From positions 1-23,672 of the forward strand of contig JASLEM010000141.1 in assembly GCA_030151165.1 (NCBI GenBank): a stretch of 23,672 nucleotides of DNA. The letters run 5' to 3'. How positions within the stretch are numbered: position 1 is the first letter of the stretch; each line of letters begins with the position of its first letter. A program made the position numbers and the translations under genes. Shown one piece after another: positions 15,499 to 22,347 of this stretch. The DNA comes from Burkholderiaceae bacterium. GTDB lineage: Bacteria > Pseudomonadota > Gammaproteobacteria > Burkholderiales > Burkholderiaceae. The notes beneath the pieces were generated by a model. That model searched no databases and was not told the origin of the DNA. It saw only the letters and a program-made list of their open reading frames with translations.

Positions 15499-16137
15499 TT
15501 GCAGAACACCCCGATCAACCTCTTCGAACAACTCGCCGCCGGCGGCGCCGGCATCTGGGTGATCGCCGCGTTGTCGCTGCTGACGATCGCCGTCACGCTC
15601 GAGCGCCTGCACCGGTTCCGTCCGTCGGCCGTGGTGCCGCCGGGGCTCGTCGACGAGGTGCTGCCGCTGTGGCAGGCCGGCCGCTTCGACGAGCTGCAGC
15701 AGCGGCTCGCGCGCGACGACAGCGTGCTCGCCGGCACGCTGCGCTTCATCGTCGCCAACCGCGCGCGCTGGCCGGCCGAGGTGCTGGGCACGCGCGCCGG
15801 CGAGATCGCATCGCGTGCGCTGCGGGTGCAGCAGCAACGGGCCTATCCGCTCGCGGTGGTCGCGACCGTCGCGCCGATCGTGGGCCTGCTGGGCACGGTC
15901 GTCGGCATGATCGAGGCGTTCCACGTCATCGCGTTCACGGGCGGCATGGGCGACGCGTCGCTGCTCGCGGGCGGGATCTCGAAAGCGCTGGTCAACACCG
16001 CGGCCGGCCTGAGCGTCGCGCTGCCCTCGCTCGCGCTGCACCACTTCTTCCGCCACCGCCTGACGGTGTGCGGTCTCGCGCTCGAGGAGCAGCTCGACCG
16101 CGTGCTCGACGCCTGCGTGCGCCCGGGAGCGCCGTGA
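15499..16137 (+). CDS. exbB: MotA/TolQ/ExbB proton channel family protein
   Basis: 212 residues, within the ExbB/TolQ range. Three membrane helices: ~18-35, ~116-138 (VATVAPIVGLLGTVVGMIEAF) and ~163-184 (KALVNTAAGLSVALPSLALHHFF). The cytoplasmic loop between helices 1 and 2 is typical. The channel threonines T133 and T167 are kept. The position of E. coli ExbB Glu176 (pattern GI-x-E-AL) is K163 here, as GISKAL. The start is a TTG at 15499; the frame is open further upstream into the preceding gene, but homology begins here and no better start is present. The stop overlaps the ExbD ATG by one base. With ExbD it should form the proton-driven motor for the anchored protein encoded upstream. The gene symbol marks family only. 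Confidence 0.9.
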   Translation: MQNTPINLFEQLAAGGAGIWVIAALSLLTIAVTLERLHRFRPSAVVPPGLVDEVLPLWQAGRFDELQQRLARDDSVLAGTLRFIVANRARWPAEVLGTRAGEIASRALRVQQQRAYPLAVVATVAPIVGLLGTVVGMIEAFHVIAFTGGMGDASLLAGGISKALVNTAAGLSVALPSLALHHFFRHRLTVCGLALEEQLDRVLDACVRPGAP

Positions 16138-16583
16138 TGCGCATCGACCTCGGCGACGACGAACAACCCGAGATCGGCCTCATCGCGCTGATCGACTGCA
16201 TCTTCTTCCTGCTGATGTTCTTCATGGTCGCGACCTCGTTCCAGAGCAAGGCCGAGGGCAAGCCGCAGAAGGCCATCGCGATCACGCTGCCCGACGCGGC
16301 CGTCAGCTTCGACCCGAAGACGGCGGCGCCCGATCCGCTGGTGATCGGGGTCGACGTGCGCGGCGGCGTCTACTGGGGCCACGAGCCCGTGACGACCGTG
16401 GTGCTGCGCGAACGCCTGCACGCCGCGGCGCGGCAGGATCCGAACCGTCCGGTGCGCATCGACGGCGATACCCGGGTGCAGTATCAGGACATCGTGCACC
16501 TGCTCGACCTGTGCCAGTTCGAAGGGTTGACCCACATCGCGATGCACACGCGCGCCGGCGCCGAGCCGGGGCGGCGCGAGTAG
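16137..16583 (+). CDS. exbD: ExbD/TolR biopolymer transporter family protein
   Basis: 148 residues, typical ExbD length. One membrane helix with the essential acidic residue D20 (LIALIDCIFFLLMFFMVATSF), matching Asp25 of E. coli ExbD. A periplasmic domain follows with AITLPDAAVSF, PVRIDGDTRVQYQDIVHLLDLCQFEGLTHIAM in the usual places. GGGAG ends seven bases before the ATG and the start overlaps the ExbB stop (TGATG), so the two are translationally coupled. The partner should be the PA14-headed transducer upstream, not a TonB gene, since none is near. The gene symbol marks family only. Confidence 0.92.
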   Translation: MRIDLGDDEQPEIGLIALIDCIFFLLMFFMVATSFQSKAEGKPQKAIAITLPDAAVSFDPKTAAPDPLVIGVDVRGGVYWGHEPVTTVVLRERLHAAARQDPNRPVRIDGDTRVQYQDIVHLLDLCQFEGLTHIAMHTRAGAEPGRRE

Positions 16584-16587
16584 CGCG

Positions 16588-17142
16588 TCAGGGCGCGTCG
16601 GCGGCGGGCGCGTCAGGCTTCGGCGGCTCGGCCTGCTCAAACGGTTCGATCGACTCGGCCGATGCAACCGTTTCGACGGGCGCCGTCTCTTCGAACCCGC
16701 CCTCGAACAACGCGAACTGCTGGTTCTGCAACTCGATCGCCGGGCGGCCGTCGCACCACGGATCCGGGCCGAGGCGGCGCGCGAGGCGCCAGCAGAAGCG
16801 CTCGATCTCCTTCTCCGGCGCGGCGACCGCCGCCGCATGCACCCACGCGTGCAGGTCGTCGACCCGCACCGACGCCGGCAGCCGCGGCGCGCTGCGATCG
16901 GCGCGTTGCGCGTGGCGCTGCAGGATCAGGCCGAACTGGCGCGCGGCCAGCAGCGCGGGCTGCATCGCGAGGCGGTCGGCGTAGGTGCGCGCGTGGTCGA
17001 GCGTCACCGCATCCGGGTCGAGCGCGTCGAGCGCGAAGAGCAGCGCGCCGAGCGTCGACGCGGCCGCGATCGGTTCGTAGTCGACGTCCTCGTGCGCGAG
17101 GCGGTGCGTGTCGGCACGCAGGAGGGTCAGGGCAGCGGGCAT
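16588..17142 (-). CDS. Hypothetical protein, function unknown
   Basis: 184 residues from the ATG at 17142; an open extension to 17298 reads as low-complexity. I do not recognise a family. Seen: a predicted soluble helical protein with no signal peptide or membrane helix, a regular pattern in ALDALDPDAVTLDHARTYADRL, a Trp/Cys-containing stretch EIERFCWRLARRLGPDPWCDG (split near residue 130), and an acidic Pro/Glu/Ala-rich tail over the last ~35 residues. It ends four bases after the exbD stop, convergent to the motor operon. The competing + strand frame is Arg-rich and looks like a shadow. No ribosome site is evident, so the start is uncertain. Confidence 0.6.
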   Translation of the reverse strand: MPAALTLLRADTHRLAHEDVDYEPIAAASTLGALLFALDALDPDAVTLDHARTYADRLAMQPALLAARQFGLILQRHAQRADRSAPRLPASVRVDDLHAWVHAAAVAAPEKEIERFCWRLARRLGPDPWCDGRPAIELQNQQFALFEGGFEETAPVETVASAESIEPFEQAEPPKPDAPAADAP

Positions 17143-17429
17143 GGCGCGGGGGATCGGCGGGAAGAGCGTCGGGCAGTTTACGCCGGGCGTCGTGCGCGCC
17201 GCGGCGGCGGGTGGCCGCGTTGCAGCTGAAACCGCCCGGGCTTCATCCGCATTGCGGGCGCGTGCCGCCGCAATCGCGATGCAACCGGCCGCGATCAAAG
17301 TTGAGTCATCGGGAAGCCGACGCCACCAACAAGGCGACGCCAGCGACTCGTAACGATGCCGGCGACCACCGTGCCGCCGACGCGTTCAACGACTCCTGAA
17401 TTCCACCGCCCACCTTGAAGGAACCCATC

Positions 17430-17921
17430 ATGACCACCGCCCGCATCCTCGCCGCCACCCTCCTCGCCCTCGCTGCCGGCTACGCCAGCGCGCAGACGCC
17501 GCTGACACGCGCCGAGGTCGTCGCCGAGACCCGCGCCGCGCAAGCCGCCGGCCAGATCCCGCACGGCGACCTGGACTTCTCGTCGACCAACCCCGGCGGC
17601 GACATCCACCCGACGCAATCGGCCGTCTCGACGCTGACCCGCGCCCAGGTCAAGGCCGAACTGGCGCAGGCGCAGGCGGCGGGCTCGCTGCCGGTCGGCG
17701 ACGTCGGCCGCACGCTCGCCGAACTGGAGCCCTCGCGCTTCCCGTCCGCCGACAAGGCGCCCGGCCTGACGCGCGCGCAAGTCCGCGCAGAACTCGCCCA
17801 GGCCCAGCGCGACGGCGACGTGCAGGTCGGCGACGTCGGCCTGACGCTGGCCCAGATCAACCCGTCGCACTACGCCGCCGCCCGCGTGCGCGACGGCGAG
17901 ACGCGCTTCGCGTCGAACTGA
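17430..17921 (+). CDS. Secreted protein with three DUF4148-type repeats
   Basis: 163 residues. A Sec signal peptide with cleavage likely after YASA (residue 21). The mature part has three copies of a unit beginning LTRA: LTRAEVVAETRAAQAAG, LTRAQVKAELAQAQAAG and LTRAQVRAELAQAQRDG. Copies two and three continue with VGDVG-x-TLA and end in S-R-F/S-H-Y. The unit matches the DUF4148 pattern (TRAQVRAEL), which in most Burkholderiales proteins occurs once in ~100 residues. AAGGA about eight bases before the ATG supports the start. Function is unknown for the family; a periplasmic or exported stress-related role is only a guess. Two hairpins follow the stop. Confidence 0.9.
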   Translation: MTTARILAATLLALAAGYASAQTPLTRAEVVAETRAAQAAGQIPHGDLDFSSTNPGGDIHPTQSAVSTLTRAQVKAELAQAQAAGSLPVGDVGRTLAELEPSRFPSADKAPGLTRAQVRAELAQAQRDGDVQVGDVGLTLAQINPSHYAAARVRDGETRFASN

Positions 17922-17932
17922 GATCGCCCACC

Positions 17933-18000
17933 TGCATCCGGGCGACCGGATGCACCGCCCGCGACCGCAACGCGCGCCGACCCCGACGGTCGGCGCGCGT
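17933..18000 (+). terminator. Tandem hairpins after the DUF4148 gene
   Basis: Hairpin 1: TGCATCCGG (17933-17941), GNRA-type loop GCGA, CCGGATGCA (17946-17954), perfect. Hairpin 2: 13-bp stem 17970-17982 with 17988-18000 (CGCGCGCCGACC core) around a 5-base loop, perfect. Neither has a T tract, so termination is likely but not certain; a 3' protective role is possible. Confidence 0.55.
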
Positions 18001-18166
18001 CGTCGTTCGTGGCGTCGACGGGACGACCGGGCCTTCGCGCCCGGCGCCACGCGGCCTCTCTCGCGTGGACTGGCGGTCAGGCATGGCGTCGTGCCGCACC
18101 GAGGCACCGGGAGCGGCCAGGGGATCGGCGGCATGACGAGATGCCAGGCGCCGATCCCGCGCAGAC

Positions 18167-18205
18167 GAAGAAAAGCCGCCGCGCCCGGATCCCCGGCGCG
18201 GCGGC
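18167..18205 (-). terminator. Intrinsic terminator of the second hydrolase gene
   Basis: Perfect 11-bp stem GCCGCCGCGCC (18175-18185) and GGCGCGGCGGC (18195-18205) with a 9-base loop. Read on the - strand it is followed by TTTTCTTC (18174-18167). It lies 18 bases past the hydrolase stop. Confidence 0.88.
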
Positions 18206-18223
18206 CTGTTGGCGACAGCTCGA

Positions 18224-19027
18224 TCAGCTGTTCGCGGCGGCTTCGAGGATCAGCGCCGCGATCTCCTGCGGATGCGAGATCAGCGACACGTGGCTCGACG
18301 GCAGCTCGATCGTCTTCGCCTTCATGCGCGCGGCCATGAAGCGCTGCAGGTCGGGGTTGATGGTCATGTCGTTGCGCGAGACCTGGTACCACGACGGCTT
18401 CGAGCGCCAGGCGGCGACGGTCGTGCGGCCGCTGAACAGCTTCGTCGACACCGGCTGCTGCACGGCGTAGAGGATGCGCGCCTTGACGGGGTCGACATCG
18501 CCCGCGAAGTACTTCAGGAACGCGTCCTCGCTCAGCGCCGCGAAGCCGTCGTGGGTGACCAGGCCGCCGCTGGCCGGCGGCTTCGGATACTTCGCGGCGA
18601 GCGCGGTGTAGTCCTCGCCCGCATCGGGCGCGCGCGCCGCGACGTAGACGAGCGACGCGACGTTCGGATGCACGCCGGCCTCGCTGATGATCATCCCGGC
18701 GAACGAGTGGCCGACCAGCACCGTCGGGCCGTCCTGCAGCGCGAGCGCGCGGCGCGTCGTGGCGACGTCCTCCTCGAGCGACAGCAGGCCGTTCTGCACC
18801 GCGGTCGTGCGCAGGCCGGCGGCCTGCAGGCGGCCGATCACGTCGCTCCAGCAGGAGCCGTCGGCGTAGGCGCCGTGCACCAGCACGACGTTGCGCACGC
18901 CGGCCGGCGAGCGGGGCGTGGCAGACGCGGACGGCGCGGCGGCGTCCTGCGCGCGCGCGGCATTGGCGAGCAGGGACGCGGCCGCGCCTGCGGCGAGCGT
19001 CGACGAGAACATGCGGCGATTGATCAT
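18224..19027 (-). CDS. Exported alpha/beta hydrolase, probable Tat substrate
   Basis: 267 residues, paralogous to the hydrolase at 11338-12102. The N-terminus MINRRMFSSTLAAGAAASLL resembles a twin-arginine signal (R-R-M-F then a mild hydrophobic core), with cleavage near AARAQ (26). The catalytic set is S108 in GHSFAG, D220 (SRNDMTI) and H246 (SSHVSLIS). Shared with the paralogue: VHGA-x-ADGS, VQNGL-x-SL, LVYVAA-x-AP and W-x-x-x-PSWY. GGAG lies eight bases before the ATG at 19027, which I prefer over an upstream open extension because the signal peptide starts here. The substrate is unknown. It has its own terminator and a candidate operator about 140 bases upstream. Confidence 0.92.
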   Translation of the reverse strand: MINRRMFSSTLAAGAAASLLANAARAQDAAAPSASATPRSPAGVRNVVLVHGAYADGSCWSDVIGRLQAAGLRTTAVQNGLLSLEEDVATTRRALALQDGPTVLVGHSFAGMIISEAGVHPNVASLVYVAARAPDAGEDYTALAAKYPKPPASGGLVTHDGFAALSEDAFLKYFAGDVDPVKARILYAVQQPVSTKLFSGRTTVAAWRSKPSWYQVSRNDMTINPDLQRFMAARMKAKTIELPSSHVSLISHPQEIAALILEAAANS

Positions 19028-19167
19028 GGGAATGCTCCGGTGGGATCGAACGTGTCGGATGACGATAAGGAGGAAGGGACCGTCGCTCGAGTCGCGTGGC
19101 GCCGTGCCGTGCAGGCGCGCCGTCGCTCGTCGACGAGGATCCATCCTCGCCAGCGCGCGCTGCCTCG

Positions 19168-19197
19168 CGATGTCATCGCACATTTCAGATGACATCG
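19168..19197. promoter_or_regulatory. Candidate operator: double GATGNCATC palindrome
   Basis: CGATGTCATC (19168-19177) and GATGACATCG (19188-19197) are perfect 10-bp inverted arms around ten bases. Each arm is itself a small palindrome, GATG-N-CATC; their centres are about 20 bases apart, two helical turns. It lies 140 bases upstream of the second hydrolase and 52 bases after the hybrid kinase stop. No T tract follows on either strand, so a protein site is preferred over a terminator. Confidence 0.5.
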
Positions 19198-19249
19198 TCC
19201 GCGCGACGAGGCGCGAGGGCGCCGCGCGCGGTCGCGCGGCGCGCGCGCG

Positions 19250-21745
19250 TCACGCGAACAGCGCGGCCAGCTGCTCGGCGAGTTCCTGCAGACCCAGCGG
19301 CTTGTGCAGCGTCGCGCGCACGCCGGCCGCGCGCGCCTCGGCCTCGGCACGCTCGCCGAGGTTGCCGCTCATCAGGATGACGGGCAGGCCGGGCCGCAGG
19401 GCCAGCACGCGGCGCGCGAGTTCGCTGCCGGGCATCGCGGGCAGCATGTGGTCGGTGAGCAGCGCGTCGAACCGCTCGGGGTTCGCCTCGAAGGCCGCGA
19501 GCGCCGCCTCGGCGGTCGAGAACCCGACCGGCTCGTAGCCGAGCTCGGCCAACTTCTCCTCGGCGAGCTGCACGAGCGCCTCCTCGTCGTCGACCACCAT
19601 CACGACCTCGCCGTTGCCCATCGGCGATTGGGCGACGCCGGCCGCGGCCTGCGGCGCGCGCTCGCCCGCGACGGGCAGCCACACGGACACGCGCGTGCCC
19701 ACCGGCTCGCGCCGCGCGACGTCGATCGCGCCGCCGAGCCCGGCGACGATGCCGTGCACGACCGACAGGCCCAGCCCCGTGCCCTCGCCGCCCTTCTTGG
19801 TCGTGAAGAACGGATCGAAGATGCGCGCGAGGACGTCGGGCGAGATACCGGGCCCCGTATCGTCGATGTCGAGCCGCACGTAGTCGCCGGCGGCGAGGTC
19901 GCCCTGCAGCATCGAGACGGCGCCGGCGAGCCGCACGCGCTCGAGCCGGACGCCGATCGAGCCCTGGTCGCCCATCGCCTGGACGGCGTTGGTGCACAGG
20001 TTCATCGCGACCTGGAACAGCTGCGTCGCGTCGCCCATCACCGCGGCGTCGCCGGTCCCGAGCTGCGCCTCGACGCGCACGCCGGACGGCAGCGACGGCG
20101 CGAGCATCGCGACGACTTCCTCGACGACGCCCTGCACGTTGACCAGCGCGCGCTCGGACACGCCGCTGCGGCTGAAGTCCAGGATGCGGCGCACGAGCAG
20201 GCGCGCGCGCGCGCCGGACTGCATGACGCGGTCGATATAGCGGCGCAGCGCGGTGCCTTCTTCCGTGCGCTGCTGCGCCATCTCGCCGAAACCGAGGATC
20301 GCGCCGAGGATGTTGTTGAAGTCGTGCGCGATGCCGCCGGCCAGCGTGCCGAGCGCCTCGAGGCGGCGCGTCTGCTGCAGGCGCAGCTCGAACGCCGCCT
20401 TGTCGGCCTCCTCGCGCTTGCGCTCGCTGATGTCGACGGCGGAGCAGAACAGGCTCAGCGGCCGGCCGTCGGCGTCGCGCAGGCAGCGGCCGCGCGTGTG
20501 GATCCAGTGCCAGCCGTCGTCGCGGCGCACGCGGTAGTCGAGATCGATGGCGGGCGTGCGGTCGGCCAGGTGCTCGGTGATCGCGTGGCTCACCGCGGGC
20601 CAGTCCTCGTCGTGCAGCGCGAGGCGGCGCCGGAGCGCGGCCCCGGTCGGCACGTCCTCGTCCTCGCCGAGGCCGTGCAGCATGCGCCACTTCGCGGACA
20701 GGAACATCGCGTCGTCCGCCAGCGTCCATTCCGTGTGGCCCTCGTTGGTCGCGTCCATCGTCATCGCGTAGCGGCTCTCGCTCTTGCGCAGCGCGTTGGA
20801 CGCGATCTCCACGCGCTTGAGCTGGCGCAGCACGCCGGCGATCGTGAGCACGGTGACGAGCACCGCCAGCAGCGTGCGGATCGCGGTGGCGCGCATCTCG
20901 TCGACCCAGGGCCGCAGCGCGTCGGCCTCGTCGCGCTGCACCGCGAGGATCAGCGGCCACTGGCCGACCCCGACGGCCGCGATGAGCTTGGGGCGGCCGT
21001 CGAGCAGGCTGACCATGCGGTTGATCGGCATGCCGGCGCGCATCGCCACCAGCTCGGGCATCTTGAGCCGGCCCTCGATGCCGACGAGCGTCGGCTGGCG
21101 GATCACGAGGGTGCCGTCGGCCATCGTCAGGATCAGGTTGCTGCTGCTGCCGAGGTCGATGGCCTGGTAGGCGTCGCGCAGTTGCTGCAGCGTGACGGTG
21201 CCGCTGACGATGCCCTCGAAACGGCCGCCGGGCCCGCTGATGCGGCGCGACAGCACCAGCGCCGCCGCGCCGCCGCTGCGGCTCTGCACCGGCGCGTTGA
21301 CGTAGAGGCCCTGGTCGGGGTGGTCGCGCTGCTCGGTGAAGTACGGCCGGTCGGAGACGTCGGCGAGCGGCACGGGCGCGGCGCCCGCGCGGTACGTCTG
21401 CCGGCCGTCGGCGCCCACGAGCGACAGCGTGCCGACCTGGGGCACGCTCTTCGCGCGCATCGCGAGCTCGGCGTCGATGTCCGCGGGCGCGAGCGCGGCG
21501 CCGCCGTTGTCCACCTTCGCCGCCGCCCAGTCAGCGGTCTCGCCCAGCAGCGTGTCGACCGCCTGCAGCGTGCGCTGGGCCTCGGTCGCCAGCGAGCGCG
21601 AGAGGTTGCCCAGCTCGCGCGTGTTGGCGGCCATGATCTGCTGGTGCAGGCGCCAGCTGTCGTACGCCGCCTCGCCGACGAAGGCCGCGATGACGACGGC
21701 CCCGATCGCGAGGACGCGCAGGCGAAGCGTGCGTTCGGAGGCCAT
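19250..21745 (-). CDS. Hybrid sensor histidine kinase (PDC sensor, PAS, HisKA, HATPase, receiver)
   Basis: 831 residues. Order: TM1 (~10-25); periplasmic PDC/dCache-type sensor (~30-285) with the DRPYFTEQR signature at 132-140; TM2 (~290-306); PAS with PAC end (~325-440, DYRVRRDDGWHWIHTRG); HisKA with H474 in LAGGIAHDFNNILGAI. Then HATPase with N box near 582-586, DDTGPGI (628-634), the FDPFFTTK loop and GTGLGLSVVHGI, and a C-terminal receiver (~714-831) with D719/D720, phosphoacceptor D765 and K815. No Hpt domain is present, so onward transfer needs a separate partner or the receiver acts as a phosphate sink. The ATG is one base after the stop of the receiver gene, so they form an operon. 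Confidence 0.95.
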   Translation of the reverse strand: MASERTLRLRVLAIGAVVIAAFVGEAAYDSWRLHQQIMAANTRELGNLSRSLATEAQRTLQAVDTLLGETADWAAAKVDNGGAALAPADIDAELAMRAKSVPQVGTLSLVGADGRQTYRAGAAPVPLADVSDRPYFTEQRDHPDQGLYVNAPVQSRSGGAAALVLSRRISGPGGRFEGIVSGTVTLQQLRDAYQAIDLGSSSNLILTMADGTLVIRQPTLVGIEGRLKMPELVAMRAGMPINRMVSLLDGRPKLIAAVGVGQWPLILAVQRDEADALRPWVDEMRATAIRTLLAVLVTVLTIAGVLRQLKRVEIASNALRKSESRYAMTMDATNEGHTEWTLADDAMFLSAKWRMLHGLGEDEDVPTGAALRRRLALHDEDWPAVSHAITEHLADRTPAIDLDYRVRRDDGWHWIHTRGRCLRDADGRPLSLFCSAVDISERKREEADKAAFELRLQQTRRLEALGTLAGGIAHDFNNILGAILGFGEMAQQRTEEGTALRRYIDRVMQSGARARLLVRRILDFSRSGVSERALVNVQGVVEEVVAMLAPSLPSGVRVEAQLGTGDAAVMGDATQLFQVAMNLCTNAVQAMGDQGSIGVRLERVRLAGAVSMLQGDLAAGDYVRLDIDDTGPGISPDVLARIFDPFFTTKKGGEGTGLGLSVVHGIVAGLGGAIDVARREPVGTRVSVWLPVAGERAPQAAAGVAQSPMGNGEVVMVVDDEEALVQLAEEKLAELGYEPVGFSTAEAALAAFEANPERFDALLTDHMLPAMPGSELARRVLALRPGLPVILMSGNLGERAEAEARAAGVRATLHKPLGLQELAEQLAALFA

Positions 21746-21746
21746 G

Positions 21747-22127
21747 TCAGCGCACCGCGCCCGCGCCCGCGCGCGCCCCGGCGGCGTCGGCCACCGCCGC
21801 GAGCAGCTCGCCCCGCGTGCTCGGCTTGGCCACCAGCCGGTCGACGCCCAGCGCGCGCGCCGGGCGCGAGTCGCCGGCCAGCGCGTGCCTCAGCTGCGTC
21901 GAGAGGCCGATCACGGCCGCGCCCGGATGCAGCAGCTTCACGCGACGGACGGTTCCGGCGCCGCGCGTCGGCAGGTCCGGCAGGTCGACGACGACGAGGT
22001 CGACATCGCCGCGCGCCGACGTGCCGACGCCGGCACGCGCGCGCACCCGATGTCCTTCGTCGGACAACCATTCGGACAGCAGCGTGCGCATGGCGATATC
22101 GTCCTCGATCACTTCGACGGTCAACAT
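21747..22127 (-). CDS. Single-domain response regulator (receiver only)
   Basis: 126 residues, a lone receiver domain. Seen: acidic pocket E8-D9-D10, phosphoacceptor D48 (DLVVVDLPDLP), S76/T77 (GLST) and K101 (LVAKP), so it should be phosphorylatable. There is no output domain; the tail is Ala/Gly/Arg-rich. AGGA about eight bases before the ATG at 22127 supports this start; an upstream open stretch is non-coding. It is the first gene of the operon with the hybrid kinase and a natural shuttle or competitor for its phosphate. Confidence 0.88.
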   Translation of the reverse strand: MLTVEVIEDDIAMRTLLSEWLSDEGHRVRARAGVGTSARGDVDLVVVDLPDLPTRGAGTVRRVKLLHPGAAVIGLSTQLRHALAGDSRPARALGVDRLVAKPSTRGELLAAVADAAGARAGAGAVR

Positions 22128-22224
22128 GATGGATCCTGGCTGCGCCTTCGCGGGGCACCGCGGTGCCGATGGTGCCCATTGGGACCCCGCCGTGTGCCAC
22201 GATGATTTCCCGGCGGCGCGCCGC

Positions 22225-22250
22225 GTTTCAACTGTAATGGGCGCTGAAAC
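22225..22250. promoter_or_regulatory. Inverted repeat between divergent response regulator genes
   Basis: GTTTCA (22225-22230) and TGAAAC (22245-22250) with 14 bases between them, in the intergenic region of the receiver gene (-) and the OmpR-family gene (+). The spacing puts the arms about two turns apart. A shared operator is plausible; no promoter hexamers were clear. Confidence 0.4.
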
Positions 22251-22347
22251 CCGAGCGTAGCGGCCGGCGACCACAGTCGCCTCCATGCACCGCCATGGCA
22301 ACATCGTGATCGACCGCGCGTCTTCCACCTCTCCCGAGAGCATGAGC

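Noticed and set aside
13842..16583. A Zorya-like defence system, because of a MotA/ExbB-type channel gene
   Set aside because: There is no OmpA-like ZorB, helicase or nuclease gene; the partner is a canonical short ExbD and a PA14-like transducer.
16636..16675. Inverted repeat AAACGGTT / AACCGTTT
   Set aside because: It lies inside the C-terminal tail of the unknown - strand gene, where repeated Glu-Thr-Val and Glu-Pro-Phe codons can produce it; no regulatory context.
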